A stretch of DNA of 64,000 nt from Streptomyces antimicrobicus (lineage in GTDB: Bacteria; Actinomycetota; Actinomycetes; Streptomycetales; Streptomycetaceae). The translations under genes and the position numbers were made by a program. This document shows positions 37,015-46,102 of the stretch, one piece after another (position 1 is the stretch's first letter; every line of letters begins with the position of its first letter). The stretch spans positions 1-64,000 of the forward strand of contig NZ_JAJAUY010000005.1 in assembly GCF_020532625.1 (NCBI RefSeq). The letters are read 5' to 3'. The notes beneath the pieces are model-generated. The model ran no database searches and was not told the origin of the DNA. It saw only the letters and a list, made by a program, of their open reading frames with translations.

Positions 37015-39951
37015 ATGATGCGCGATACCTCCCTCGATGTTGCTGTGGTCGGCATGGCCGCTCGCTTGCCCGGCCCGAGCGACTTCCGGCAGTGGTGGGA
37101 CGGGATTGTCAAGGGCCAGACGTTCCTGGCCTCGATACCCCGTGACGATCTACTGCGGCGCGGCGTTCCGGCTCACCACGTGGACGACCCCGATTACGTC
37201 CCGGTTCACGGCGTACTGGAGGGAGTGGACAGGTTCGACAACGACTTCTTCCGCATAAGCCCGCGCGAGGCGGAGCGGATGGATCCGCAGCACCGACTCG
37301 CGCTCGAAGTGGCGTGGCAGGCCCTGGAGGACGCCGGTGTGCGGCCGAACGGCGGCGCACTCCGGACAGGAGTGTTCGCCTCCAGCACCGGAAGCACGTA
37401 CCTGCGGTGGATCCTAGCCCGACAGCAGCCCGATCCGGGTGCCATGGACGATCTGATCCACGGCACCGAACCGGACTTCCTCGCCAGCCGAATCTCCTAC
37501 AAACTCGGTCTCACCGGACCGGCCATGGCCGTCCAGACGGCCTGTTCCTCGTCGCTCGTCGCGGTCCACCTCGCCGTCCAGTCGCTGATCAACGGCGACT
37601 GCGAGCAGGCCGTCGTGGTCGCCACGGGCATGAACTACCCGCAGGCCGGTTACATCCACCTGCCCGGCGGCGTCCAGTCCAGAACCGGCCGCTTGCGGCC
37701 GTTCGACAGCGAGGCCGACGGCGTCGTCGGCGGCTCCGGAGCCGCCTGTGTCGTCCTGCGCCTGCTCAGCGACGTCACCGAGGACGAGGTCGAGCCGCAC
37801 GGTGTGATCCTCGGCACGGCGATCAACAACGACGGCTCTGGCAAGGCCGGTTACTACGCGCCCTCGCTCGAAGGCCAGGAGCGCGCGATCCGCGAGGCGA
37901 TCCACACCGCGGACATCGACGCCTCCACCCTCGGCTACCTGCAGATGCACGGCACCGGCACCTCGGTCGGCGACCCCCTGGAGTGGAGCGCGGCCAGCTC
38001 GGCGCTGACGGCGGAAGGTGCCGTTCCCGGGCAGATCGCGGTCGGCGCGGTCAAGGCGAACATCGGGCACCTGGACGCATGCGCCGGTCTGGCCTCCCTG
38101 GTCACCACCCTGACAGTGCTCAAGACCGGTACGGTGCCTCCCATCGCCGGTTTCCGCGAGCTCAACCCCCTCATCGCCGACCCGACGTCGCCGCTCTTCG
38201 TCCCGGGCGAGGCGACGCCCTGGACCGCTGCGGAACCCCGCCGGGCCGGGATCAGCGCGTTCGGCATCGGCGGCACCAACGCGCACGTCATCGTGGAGGC
38301 CGCGCGCCGGTCGCCCGAGACCGCCGAGGCACCCCGGTCCGACGGCGCGGACGGTCCCCTCGTCCTGCCCGTGTCCGCCGCGAGTGCCGCCGCCCTGACC
38401 CGTTCCACCGAGGCACTCGCCGACTGGCTCGACGCCGAGAAGCCCGCGCTCGCCGAGGTGGCGCGGACCCTGGTGACGGGCCGCGCCGAGCTGAACCACC
38501 GGCGGGCCGTCGTCGCGTCCACCGTCCAGGAGGCCGCGAGCCTGCTGCGCCGACGGCCGGACCAGGCCCCGCAGCCGACGACGACCCCGCCGCTGATCTT
38601 CGCCTTCCCCGGCCAGGGGGCGCAGCACCCCGGCATGGCGAAGGCCTACCAGCAGGTGCTTCCCGGGTTCTCCGCCGCGCTCGACCGGGTGCTCCAGGCC
38701 CTGCCCGCCCCCCTGCGCGACCGCGTGGGCCGGGCCCTCGACGACAGCGAGTTCCCGGCGGACCAGCTCGACCGGACCGACCTCGCCCAGCCCGCCATCT
38801 TCTGCCTGCAGGTCGCGGCCGTGTCCGCGCTGCGCGAGCTCGGCGTGAAGCCGTCCGCCGTCCTCGGGCACAGCCTCGGCGAACTGGCCGCAGCCACGGC
38901 GGCCGGGGTGCTCGACGTCGGCGCGGCCGTCGCCTTCGTGGTCGAGCGCGGCAAGGCGATGCAGGCCTGCCCGCCGGGCAGGATGCTGGCGCTCGCCTGC
39001 TGCGAGAGCCAGGCTCGGGAGCTCATCGCGGGCACGGGGCTGGAGATCGCGGCCGTGAACGGCCCCGAGGCGTGTGTCGTCGCAGGAACGGAGGAGGAGA
39101 TCCGGCTGCTCTCCGAGCGCGTCGACGCCGGGACGCTCCAGCGCGTCCTGCGGACGACCCGGGGCTTCCACAGCCGCCTCGTCGACCCGGCGCGGGAGGC
39201 GCTGCGGGACGCCGTGTCCGGGCTCAGGACCCTGCCCGCGACATGTGTCTTCGCCTCCGGGCTCCGCGCGGGCGTGTCCGAGGTCGGCGAGGTCCCGGAC
39301 CCGGTCACGTGGGTCGACGCGGCCCGGTCCGAGGTGCGCTTCGGGGACGCCCTCGCTGCACTGGCGGTACGTTTCCCGGGTGCGGTCGCCGTCGAGATCG
39401 GCCCCGGGCGGCCGCTGGCCTCCCTCCTGGAGGCGGCGGACCTGCGGACGGCCGTGCTCGGCTCGCCCGAGCCGGAGACGTCCGAGCTCGCCCTGCGGAC
39501 CGGGCTCGCGGACCTGTGGGCCGGCGGATACCCCGTCGCGCTCGCCGACCTCACTCCCCCGGCCCGCGCCGTCCACCTGCCCGCCTATCCGTTCGCCGGG
39601 CCCCGGCACGTGCCGCAGGTGGCCGCCGACGCCCCCGTCACCACGACGGCGGGTGCCTCCCCGGGCACCCCCGCGACCGGTGCGGCCGAGGCCGGGCAGC
39701 CGGCCGAGCCGGTGATGACGGATCCCGCCACCCTCGTCCGGACCAGTTGGCGTGAACTCTTCGGTCACGAGAACCTGACCGACTCGACCGACTTCTTCGA
39801 CGCCGGAGGCGATTCCCTCCTGATCACCCGGTTGGTCAGAAAGCTCAACCAGGCCCTCGGCATCCGGATCCCCGTCCGTGATCTGCTGCGCGCGCGGACG
39901 CTCGGCGGACACGTCACCGTCGTCGCCGAAGCGCTGCAGAAGCAGAACTGA
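37015..39951 (+). CDS. Type I PKS single module, KS-AT-ACP
   Basis: A 978-aa single extension module. The ketosynthase (about 8-430) has a full catalytic set: Cys177 in TACSSS, His312 in HGTGTSVGD and His352 in NIGHLDAC. The acyltransferase (about 525-820) has Ser620 in GHSLGE and GFHS (His719) at the specificity position, which resembles the malonyl-type HAFH. The ACP (about 890-975) carries Ser934 in GGDSL. There are no KR, DH, ER, MT or TE domains, so it would add one malonyl unit and leave a beta-keto group. The start has no Shine-Dalgarno sequence; see the promoter entry. A strong terminator follows. Confidence 0.95.
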   Translation: MMRDTSLDVAVVGMAARLPGPSDFRQWWDGIVKGQTFLASIPRDDLLRRGVPAHHVDDPDYVPVHGVLEGVDRFDNDFFRISPREAERMDPQHRLALEVAWQALEDAGVRPNGGALRTGVFASSTGSTYLRWILARQQPDPGAMDDLIHGTEPDFLASRISYKLGLTGPAMAVQTACSSSLVAVHLAVQSLINGDCEQAVVVATGMNYPQAGYIHLPGGVQSRTGRLRPFDSEADGVVGGSGAACVVLRLLSDVTEDEVEPHGVILGTAINNDGSGKAGYYAPSLEGQERAIREAIHTADIDASTLGYLQMHGTGTSVGDPLEWSAASSALTAEGAVPGQIAVGAVKANIGHLDACAGLASLVTTLTVLKTGTVPPIAGFRELNPLIADPTSPLFVPGEATPWTAAEPRRAGISAFGIGGTNAHVIVEAARRSPETAEAPRSDGADGPLVLPVSAASAAALTRSTEALADWLDAEKPALAEVARTLVTGRAELNHRRAVVASTVQEAASLLRRRPDQAPQPTTTPPLIFAFPGQGAQHPGMAKAYQQVLPGFSAALDRVLQALPAPLRDRVGRALDDSEFPADQLDRTDLAQPAIFCLQVAAVSALRELGVKPSAVLGHSLGELAAATAAGVLDVGAAVAFVVERGKAMQACPPGRMLALACCESQARELIAGTGLEIAAVNGPEACVVAGTEEEIRLLSERVDAGTLQRVLRTTRGFHSRLVDPAREALRDAVSGLRTLPATCVFASGLRAGVSEVGEVPDPVTWVDAARSEVRFGDALAALAVRFPGAVAVEIGPGRPLASLLEAADLRTAVLGSPEPETSELALRTGLADLWAGGYPVALADLTPPARAVHLPAYPFAGPRHVPQVAADAPVTTTAGASPGTPATGAAEAGQPAEPVMTDPATLVRTSWRELFGHENLTDSTDFFDAGGDSLLITRLVRKLNQALGIRIPVRDLLRARTLGGHVTVVAEALQKQN

Positions 39952-39987
39952 TGCGCTAACCTCCCTACATTTCCGAGGAGTTCCGAA

Positions 39988-40025
39988 CCGCCGTGGCCCG
40001 CGCCCCATCGCGCGGGCCACGGCGG
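39988..40025 (+). terminator. 15-16 bp perfect hairpin after the PKS gene
   Basis: CCGCCGTGGCCCGCG (39988-40002) pairs perfectly with 40011-40025, and a further C-G pair closes a 6-base loop. It begins 36 bases past the PKS stop and is one of the strongest intrinsic terminators in the window. It separates the PKS from the exporter operon. Confidence 0.85.
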
Positions 40026-40045
40026 CCCCGGGCATGCGCGCGCAC

Positions 40046-40152
40046 TTTCATGAAAACGCGTCAAACGGTCTTCTTCGTTCCGCTTCAACTGGCCTTTCGC
40101 CAGGTCGAATTGAACCGTTACAGTTCGCTCACCCCTATGGTTGAATGCCCCC
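40046..40152 (+). promoter_or_regulatory. Promoter region of the MFS exporter
   Basis: The octamer GTTACAGT (40117-40124) is identical to that at 37000-37007 ahead of the PKS gene, and its TACAGT could be a -10. A 10-bp palindrome TTTCATGAAA (40046-40055) lies upstream. The ATG at 40153 has no clear ribosome-binding site. The shared octamer suggests common control, but the evidence is only sequence resemblance. Confidence 0.35.
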
Positions 40153-41439
40153 ATGACCGATCAAGATCAAACTGAGCCACGAGTCCAGTTCGGTCGGGGA
40201 GAGCTTCTCCGTCAGCCGCAGTTCCGGATCCTGTTGCTCGCCCGAAGCATCTCGTTCTTCGGTGATTCACTCGCCCCGATCGCCATACCCTTCGCGGTGC
40301 TCGCCGCCGGAGGCAACGCGGTCGACGTCGGCATCGTCCTCGGCGCGGGCACCGTGACCAACCTGATCCTCCTCCTGACGGCCGGAGTCATCGCCGACCG
40401 CATGCCCCGGCGTCTCCTGCTCATCCTGAGCGACGCGCTCCAGGGCGTCGTCATGGCGGCGATGTGCGTCGTCCTGCTGACGGACAACTACTCGCTCTGG
40501 CTGCTGGTCGTCCTGCAAGTGCTCTTCGGCGCCGGAATGGCGCTCAACATGCCCGCGTTCACGGGTATCCTGCCGCAGGTCGTCGACCCGTCCCACGTCC
40601 AGGCGGCGAACGGACTGCTGTCCGTCACCCAGTCCGCGGCCCAGATCGGCGGCCCGGCCTTCGCCGGCATCCTCGTGGCCGCCGGGAGCCCCGGCATCGC
40701 GCTCGGGGTCGACGCCGCCACCTTCTTCGTCTCGGCGCTCCTGCTGCTCGGACTGCGCGTCTCCACCGAACGCGCGGCCGAGCCGATGCGCTTCCTGCGC
40801 GACCTGAAGGAGGGCTGGCAGGAGATGACCCGCCGCCGCTGGTACTGGGTCAGCCTGCTGGCCCACTCCGGCTGCAACTTCTCGATCGGTGTCTTCTCGG
40901 TCCTCGGCCCCGTCATCGTCAGCGGGAACGGCGGCGCGACGGGCTGGGGCCTGATCAGCACCGGGGGCGCGATCGGCAGCCTCATCGGCGGCGTGGTCGT
41001 CATGCGGCTGTGGCTGCGCCGCCCGATCGTCTACGGCAACCTGGCCGTGGTCCTCTACGCGCCGAGCCTGCTGCTGCTCGTCCAGCCCTCGCCGGTCTGG
41101 GCCATCATGATCGGCGCCGGAGTCGCGGCCTTCGCCATCTCGATCCTCAACGGCGCCTGGAACTCCGCGGTCCAACAGCTGATCCCGGAGGCGATCCTCT
41201 CCCGGCTCTCCTCCTACGACTGGCTCATCTCCTTCGCGACCCTCCCCCTCGGCTACACGCTCGCCGGTCCCCTGTCGGAGGCGTTCGGCCAGTCCAACGT
41301 CCTGGTCGGAAGTGCGCTCCTGCTGGCCCTGCCCTGCGCGCTCACCGTCCTCGACCCGACCATCCGCGGGGTCCGCGCCGACCGCAACGGGCAGATCATC
41401 AAGGGCGAGCCCGTCGCCGAGCCCGTCAAGGCAGTTTGA
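40153..41439 (+). CDS. MFS exporter
   Basis: A 428-aa transporter with 12 predicted membrane helices. The inter-helix motif is VIADRMPRRLLL, and the family looks like the MFS_3/enterobactin-exporter type often found as self-export pumps in biosynthetic clusters. The start is ATG 40153 (MTDQDQTEP); an upstream TTG at 40141 is in frame. It is followed 12 bases later by the HAD phosphatase and then the TauD-like oxygenase, so these three form an operon. Product export is the likely role. Confidence 0.9.
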   Translation: MTDQDQTEPRVQFGRGELLRQPQFRILLLARSISFFGDSLAPIAIPFAVLAAGGNAVDVGIVLGAGTVTNLILLLTAGVIADRMPRRLLLILSDALQGVVMAAMCVVLLTDNYSLWLLVVLQVLFGAGMALNMPAFTGILPQVVDPSHVQAANGLLSVTQSAAQIGGPAFAGILVAAGSPGIALGVDAATFFVSALLLLGLRVSTERAAEPMRFLRDLKEGWQEMTRRRWYWVSLLAHSGCNFSIGVFSVLGPVIVSGNGGATGWGLISTGGAIGSLIGGVVVMRLWLRRPIVYGNLAVVLYAPSLLLLVQPSPVWAIMIGAGVAAFAISILNGAWNSAVQQLIPEAILSRLSSYDWLISFATLPLGYTLAGPLSEAFGQSNVLVGSALLLALPCALTVLDPTIRGVRADRNGQIIKGEPVAEPVKAV

Positions 41440-41451
41440 GGAAGGCCGCTC

Positions 41452-42114
41452 ATGACACCCTTCGCGGTATTCGATCTCGACGACACACTGGTGGACTACG
41501 CGGGCTCCATCGACGCCGCCTTCGTCGCCCTCGCCGAGGAGCGCGGACTCGGGCCGGAGGGACTGGAGTTCCTTCGTGCCGAGCAGGAGAAGCCCGGCAC
41601 CCCGGAGGAGTCCTGGAAGGCCATAGCCGACCGCTTCGGCTTCCCGGAGTCGCCCGAGGAGCTCACCCGCGCCTTCGCCGACCGCCTGCCGGCGCTCTGC
41701 CGCCCGTTCGAGGGGGCCGTCGAGGGCCTGCGCGCGCTGCGCGCGGCGGGCTGGCGCACCGCGCTGCTGACGAACGGCTCGGAGCCGGCGCAGCGCATCA
41801 AGATGAGCACCGGCTTCGAGGGCCTCTTCGACGCGCACTGCTTCACCGACGAGGAGACCGCCCGCAAGCCCGACCCCAGCGTGTTCCGCCTCGTCGCCGA
41901 GCGCGCCGGGGCCGAGCTGGAGGGGGCGTGGATGGTCGGCGACTCGCTGAGCGCCGACATCGCCGGAGGTACCGCCGTCGGCATGCGCACCCTGTGGGTC
42001 TCGGGGGGCCGCGCCCCGCGCCCCGGAGGTCCGACGCCGGACATCACCGTGCCGGTGATCGCGGAGGCCTTTCCCCTTCTCCTGCGCCTCGACGCGCATT
42101 CCCTGAGCAACTGA
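41452..42114 (+). CDS. HAD-superfamily hydrolase (phosphatase)
   Basis: A 220-aa HAD-IA enzyme with all four motifs: FDLDDTLVD (nucleophile and acid Asp), LLTNGS, the Lys in RKPDP, and GDSLSADI. The ATG at 41452 follows GAGGAAGG. Such proteins dephosphorylate small phospho-metabolites such as sugar or nucleoside phosphates. Within the cluster it could remove a phosphate from an activated sugar or nucleotide intermediate, or reverse the APH-type kinase. It lies between the exporter and the TauD-like oxygenase. Confidence 0.9.
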   Translation: MTPFAVFDLDDTLVDYAGSIDAAFVALAEERGLGPEGLEFLRAEQEKPGTPEESWKAIADRFGFPESPEELTRAFADRLPALCRPFEGAVEGLRALRAAGWRTALLTNGSEPAQRIKMSTGFEGLFDAHCFTDEETARKPDPSVFRLVAERAGAELEGAWMVGDSLSADIAGGTAVGMRTLWVSGGRAPRPGGPTPDITVPVIAEAFPLLLRLDAHSLSN

Positions 42115-42152
42115 CCTCTCAACCGACCGACGACCGATGGAGTTCGACAGCC

Positions 42153-43079
42153 GTGTCATTGCTGGACAGTGAGTTCACCGAAGCGGAAACCCGTGTAGGG
42201 CCGATCGTGGTCCGACGACTGGCCGGATTCATCGGTGCCGAGCTGGAGGGCGTGGACGCCTCCGCGCCGCTTTCCGAAGAGACCGTGGCGACCGTGCGCT
42301 CGGCACTGCTCGCCCACAAGGTGATCTTCATGCGGGGCCAGAGCCTCGATTACGAGAGCCTCAGCGCCTTCGCCGGTCGATTCGGCCCGCTCACCCCCGG
42401 CCACCCCATTTACCAGGCGCCTGCCGACCAGCCGCACGTGCGCGTGATGGACTCCCGGGGTGACGGCACCCGGGCCAACTACTGGCACACCGACCTCACC
42501 TTCATCGAGGCGCCGCCGGCGTTCGCGTTCCTGCACAACCTCGTCTGCCCGCCCGTCGGCGGCGACACGATCTGGGCCAACACGGCCGCCGCCTACGCGG
42601 CGCTGCCGCCGGAGCTCAAGGCGCTGGCGAACGACATGCGCGTGGTGCACTCCAACAACTCGGACTACACCGAGGCCACGTACGCGCACAACCCGAGGGC
42701 CCGCGCCGAGTACATCAGCCACATCATCGAGGCGAACCACCCGGCCGTGCGGGTCCACCCCGAGACGGGCGAGCCGAGCCTGCTGCTCGGCGGTTTCGCG
42801 CGGTCCGTCGCCGGTCACCGCCCGCGTGCGGGCCGCGACGTCATCGGCGTCCTGGAGGACTACGCCACCCAGCCGGAGTTCACCGTCCGCTGGAAGTGGC
42901 AGGCCGGCGACGTGGCCATCTGGGACAACCAGGCGACCATGCACTACGCCGTCCTGGACTACGGCACGCAGCACCGCAGCGGCATCCGGGTGACGGTGCA
43001 GGGCGAGGCTCCCCTCGGGCTCGACGGCCGGAAGGGGTTCGCGCTCTCCTCGCCCCTCGACCCGGACGCCGCTGCCTGA
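42153..43079 (+). CDS. TauD/TfdA-family 2-oxoglutarate dioxygenase (first copy)
   Basis: A 308-aa oxygenase beginning at GTG 42153. The iron site is complete: His112 and Asp114 in YWHTDLTF and His264 in QATMHYA, with Arg279 in HRSGIRV for 2-oxoglutarate. The overall pattern is close to taurine/2,4-D dioxygenases, whose members in biosynthetic clusters hydroxylate free amino acids or carrier-bound substrates. It probably hydroxylates a building block. It is the third gene of the MFS-HAD-TauD run and ends 13 bases from the convergent PIG-L gene. Confidence 0.92.
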   Translation: MSLLDSEFTEAETRVGPIVVRRLAGFIGAELEGVDASAPLSEETVATVRSALLAHKVIFMRGQSLDYESLSAFAGRFGPLTPGHPIYQAPADQPHVRVMDSRGDGTRANYWHTDLTFIEAPPAFAFLHNLVCPPVGGDTIWANTAAAYAALPPELKALANDMRVVHSNNSDYTEATYAHNPRARAEYISHIIEANHPAVRVHPETGEPSLLLGGFARSVAGHRPRAGRDVIGVLEDYATQPEFTVRWKWQAGDVAIWDNQATMHYAVLDYGTQHRSGIRVTVQGEAPLGLDGRKGFALSSPLDPDAAA

Positions 43080-43092
43080 TGCCGCCTGGAGG

Positions 43093-43860
43093 TCAGCCCG
43101 CCGAGGGACGCCAGACGACCTCCAGGGCGAGGAGGCCGTCGACCCCGAGCAGGGGCCGCGGAACGGCCACCTCGTCCATGCACGCCACCAGCGACAGCTG
43201 CGAGGCGTGACACAGCACGGCACGACGCTTGGCCTCCCACAGCTTCCCGGTGACCGGAACGCCGCGCGGGAGGTCGAGCCCGTGCCCGTACCGCTGCCCG
43301 AGCTCCGTCACCTCGGACGGCCACGCCTGCGGCGAGGTGAGGTACGCGCCTGCCTCGTCGGCGTAACCGGGCAGGGCAGCGGTGTACGGCAGGTCGGCGT
43401 AGAAGTACGGGCGGATGCCGCCGTCCGTCCCGAGCGCGGCTATCGCCTGGTCACGGACGCGGGCGTGGTCCGGCTGGTTGATCCCCGCGGGCAGGTAGAG
43501 GTCGGCCGTCGCGGCGACCTGGCGGACCAGCTCGTCCAGGCCGACGAGCGGCTCGGTCTTCTCCCTGTAGGGGCCGTCCGGGTTCGCCAGGAGGATCTGG
43601 TCGGCGCCGAGCGCCTCACAGGCGAGGGCGTCCTCCTGCACCCGTGTGTCGTAGGCGTCCTCGGCCGTCGGGAATCCGCAGTCGTAGTCCCACTCCGACA
43701 CCTCCACCCCGGCCGGCGGCCGACCACCGTGCACCGTCACGACGGCGACCGGTCCGGGGGCGGCCTGAAGAACACCGCCCAGCGACAGGGCGGCATCGTC
43801 GAAATGCGGCGACACCACGACCGTTCGATAGCGGCTGAGATCCATGCTCGGGGCACTCAT
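43093..43860 (-). CDS. PIG-L/LmbE-family N-deacetylase
   Basis: A 255-aa zinc hydrolase with the N-terminal motif VVSPHFDDAALSLGG and the second zinc motif QPDHARVRDQ. PIG-L enzymes deacetylate N-acetylglucosamine conjugates (mycothiol, GPI, teicoplanin pathways). Two adjacent ATGs occur; the second (43860) is 6 bases from a GGAG site and is preferred. It is divergent from the GT2 glycosyltransferase by 87 bases. The pair suggests attachment of an N-acetyl amino sugar followed by deacetylation. Confidence 0.9.
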   Translation of the reverse strand: MSAPSMDLSRYRTVVVSPHFDDAALSLGGVLQAAPGPVAVVTVHGGRPPAGVEVSEWDYDCGFPTAEDAYDTRVQEDALACEALGADQILLANPDGPYREKTEPLVGLDELVRQVAATADLYLPAGINQPDHARVRDQAIAALGTDGGIRPYFYADLPYTAALPGYADEAGAYLTSPQAWPSEVTELGQRYGHGLDLPRGVPVTGKLWEAKRRAVLCHASQLSLVACMDEVAVPRPLLGVDGLLALEVVWRPSAG

Positions 43861-43947
43861 CATTTACTCCGGATTCGGTCATCGGCTTCGGACAGCTGAT
43901 TCTGCTCACCGCTTCACACACAACAGCGCCTAGGCGAGAGAGAATTG

Positions 43948-45078
43948 ATGAAACTCAGCGTATGCATACCCTATAAGGCCCGACTGGACAATCTCCGAAT
44001 CGCGCTCGAGGCTCTGGCACACCAGACGATGGACTCCTCCGAGTTCGAGGTCGTCATCGGTGCAATGGAATACACCACCGATCTGACGGAACTGTGCGCC
44101 GAGTTCGACGGCCGTCTGGACATCGTCACGGTGAACTCGTCGCGGGAGTTCCATATTCCGCTTGCGCGCAACCTCGCCATGCGCAGCGCGACCGGAGAGG
44201 TCGTCGTCCAGATGGACGCCGACACCCTGCTCCCGCCGCCGGCGCTGCGCGAGCTGTACGACCGGCACTTCGCCTTCGGGCAGCAGATCTGCGTGATCGG
44301 GCAGGTCGTCGGCTACGCGAACAACGAGGACGGCCAGGTCGAGACCGTCGAACTGCGGTCGTACGGCGACCATCTCGCCGCCCTCGAAGAGCTCGCCTCG
44401 GCGCCCGGCTGGCCGGCCGACCCGCGCTTCCAGGTCCCCCACAACATCCCGTGGGCCTTCGCCTGGACCGGTCTCATCGCCGTCCCGAGGGCGGCCGTCG
44501 TCGCCCGGGACCTGTACTTCGACGAGACCTTCCGCGGCTGGGGCGTGGACGACCTGGAGTGGGGCTTCCGGGTCTGCGCCAGCGGTCTGCCCATCACCCT
44601 GTCCCCCCAGGTGTACGCGCTCCACCTGCCGCACACCCGGGACGCACTGGCCAACCAGCGGACGGAGGAGCGGAACTACGAACGCTTCCTCGCCAAGTGG
44701 CCCCGCCGCGACGTGGAGTTGTGCCGGTTCATCGGGGACACGCGCGCCAACTCGGCGTGGCCGCAGTACCTGGAAGCGCTGGCCGCCGCCGGTGGCGCCG
44801 CGACGCTCGGCGTGGCCGTGGGCACGGTCAAGGGCGAGCGGTCGGCCCGCTTCGGCGTCCCGCTCGACCGGGCCGGCAAGCCGCTGGACGACGGGTACAC
44901 CACGGGCTTCGACGCCCCCGAGAACGTCACCGTCCTCCCCCTGACCGGCCTTTCGACGCCCTTCCGCACGGAGGAATTCGCGACCGTGTGGCTGGAGGAG
45001 TCCCTCCAGCGGCTGCCGGAGCCGTACCGGTCGGGTGTGGTCACGGAGGTGAAGCGGGTGACGCGCTCGGGGGCGTGA
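43948..45078 (+). CDS. GT2-family glycosyltransferase
   Basis: A 376-aa soluble GT-A enzyme. It starts LSVCIPYKARLDNLRIALEAL, typical for GT2, has the metal-binding MDADT, and near residue 195 has GWGVDDLEWGFR, resembling the ED/W-G-x-ED acceptor motif of galactosyl- and GalNAc-transferase-like GT2 members. The C-terminal ~110 residues are less conserved. ATG 43948 is preferred over the adjacent TTG 43945. It is the only glycosyltransferase in the window and likely glycosylates the cluster product or a precursor, with the PIG-L and sugar-kinase genes as partners. Confidence 0.88.
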   Translation: MKLSVCIPYKARLDNLRIALEALAHQTMDSSEFEVVIGAMEYTTDLTELCAEFDGRLDIVTVNSSREFHIPLARNLAMRSATGEVVVQMDADTLLPPPALRELYDRHFAFGQQICVIGQVVGYANNEDGQVETVELRSYGDHLAALEELASAPGWPADPRFQVPHNIPWAFAWTGLIAVPRAAVVARDLYFDETFRGWGVDDLEWGFRVCASGLPITLSPQVYALHLPHTRDALANQRTEERNYERFLAKWPRRDVELCRFIGDTRANSAWPQYLEALAAAGGAATLGVAVGTVKGERSARFGVPLDRAGKPLDDGYTTGFDAPENVTVLPLTGLSTPFRTEEFATVWLEESLQRLPEPYRSGVVTEVKRVTRSGA

Positions 45079-45104
45079 GGGCCAGGTCAGCGGCGTGCTG
45101 GCCC
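45079..45104. terminator. Bidirectional hairpin between convergent genes
   Basis: GGGCCAG (45079-45085) pairs with CTGGCCC (45098-45104) right after the glycosyltransferase stop and just before the stop of the convergent kinase gene. A 12-bp near-repeat RTCAGCGGCGTG (45086-45097 and 45106-45117) overlaps it. Confidence 0.6.
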
Positions 45105-45106
45105 GA

Positions 45107-46102
45107 TCAGCGGCGTGGCACCGCTCCCCGGGCGACGGCCCGCCGTACCGCCTGCTCCGGCTCGGGACCGGCACCCAGCCGGTCGAGTCCGAGCAGGACG
45201 GCGCCCGCCAGGGGGGCGGTGTCGGTCACGAGGACCGTCGAGGAGGGCGAGAACGCCGCGACGCCCTCCTCGATCGCCGACAGCAGGACGGGGTTGCGCG
45301 CGGCCAGCACGCTCCCGCCGAGGACCACCGTCGTCCCCCGCTCCGTGACGCCGAGTCGCTCCATGGCCACCCGGGTCATGGAGCAGATCTCCTCGGCCTG
45401 CCTGCGCACGATTTCCGTCGCCACCGGATCGCCCTTCGCGGCGACGTCGAGCAGCACGGGCGTGCAGTGGCGCACATCCAGGGAGGTGAGCCGGTCGTCG
45501 CGCAGCCGGAGGGCCACCTCCCGCATCGAGCCGAGGCCGAGATGGTCGAGCAGGGCCCGGACCAGCTCCGTCGGCTCGCCCCTTCCGTCCTCGGCGCGCA
45601 TCGCGTGCCACAGGGCGGCCATGCCCAGGTCGTTGCCGCCGCCCCAGTCACCGGACCGGTCCCCGAACGCGAGGAACCGGGCCTGCCGTCCGTCCGCCCC
45701 GACACCGGCGCAGTTGATGCCGGTGCCGCAGACCACCGCGACCCCCTCGCCCGGCACGCCGGCTCGCAGCACCGCCAGGGTGTCGTTCCGCACCAGCACG
45801 TCGCCCGCCCAGGGCCTCGTCCGCAACAGGGCGGCGAACTCGTCCTCCTCCTCGGGGAGATCAAGATGCGCCATGCAGGCACTGACGACGGTACGCTCGT
45901 CGGTGCCGCCGACCCGGGCGACGAGGTCCTCCAGGCGATCGAGCCACACGGACCTCGGCTCGTCCTCCCGCATGCCGGCGCCACGGGCGGTCGCCAGAAC
46001 GGTCCCCCGCGCGTCGACGAGAGCCACGTCCGTCTTCGTTCCCCCCGCGTCTATGCCGATTACCTTGCTGAATTCGGCGGGGTGCTGCAGCGGTTGGGGC
46101 AC
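45107..46102 (-). CDS. BadF/BadG-type ATPase, N-acetylglucosamine kinase-like
   Basis: A 331-aa ASKHA-fold kinase. The phosphate-1 motif is GIDAGGTKTD, with VCGTGINC, GDWGGGNDLG and VVLGGSV completing the family pattern. The length and motifs fit the eukaryotic-type GlcNAc kinase group rather than the larger benzoyl-CoA reductase activators. GTG 46102 is chosen with a GAGGACGG site upstream. It is divergent from the TetM-like gene. With a PIG-L deacetylase, GT2 and GH4 enzyme in the cluster, phosphorylation of an amino sugar or glycosylated product is plausible. Confidence 0.87.
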   Translation of the reverse strand: MPQPLQHPAEFSKVIGIDAGGTKTDVALVDARGTVLATARGAGMREDEPRSVWLDRLEDLVARVGGTDERTVVSACMAHLDLPEEEDEFAALLRTRPWAGDVLVRNDTLAVLRAGVPGEGVAVVCGTGINCAGVGADGRQARFLAFGDRSGDWGGGNDLGMAALWHAMRAEDGRGEPTELVRALLDHLGLGSMREVALRLRDDRLTSLDVRHCTPVLLDVAAKGDPVATEIVRRQAEEICSMTRVAMERLGVTERGTTVVLGGSVLAARNPVLLSAIEEGVAAFSPSSTVLVTDTAPLAGAVLLGLDRLGAGPEPEQAVRRAVARGAVPRR

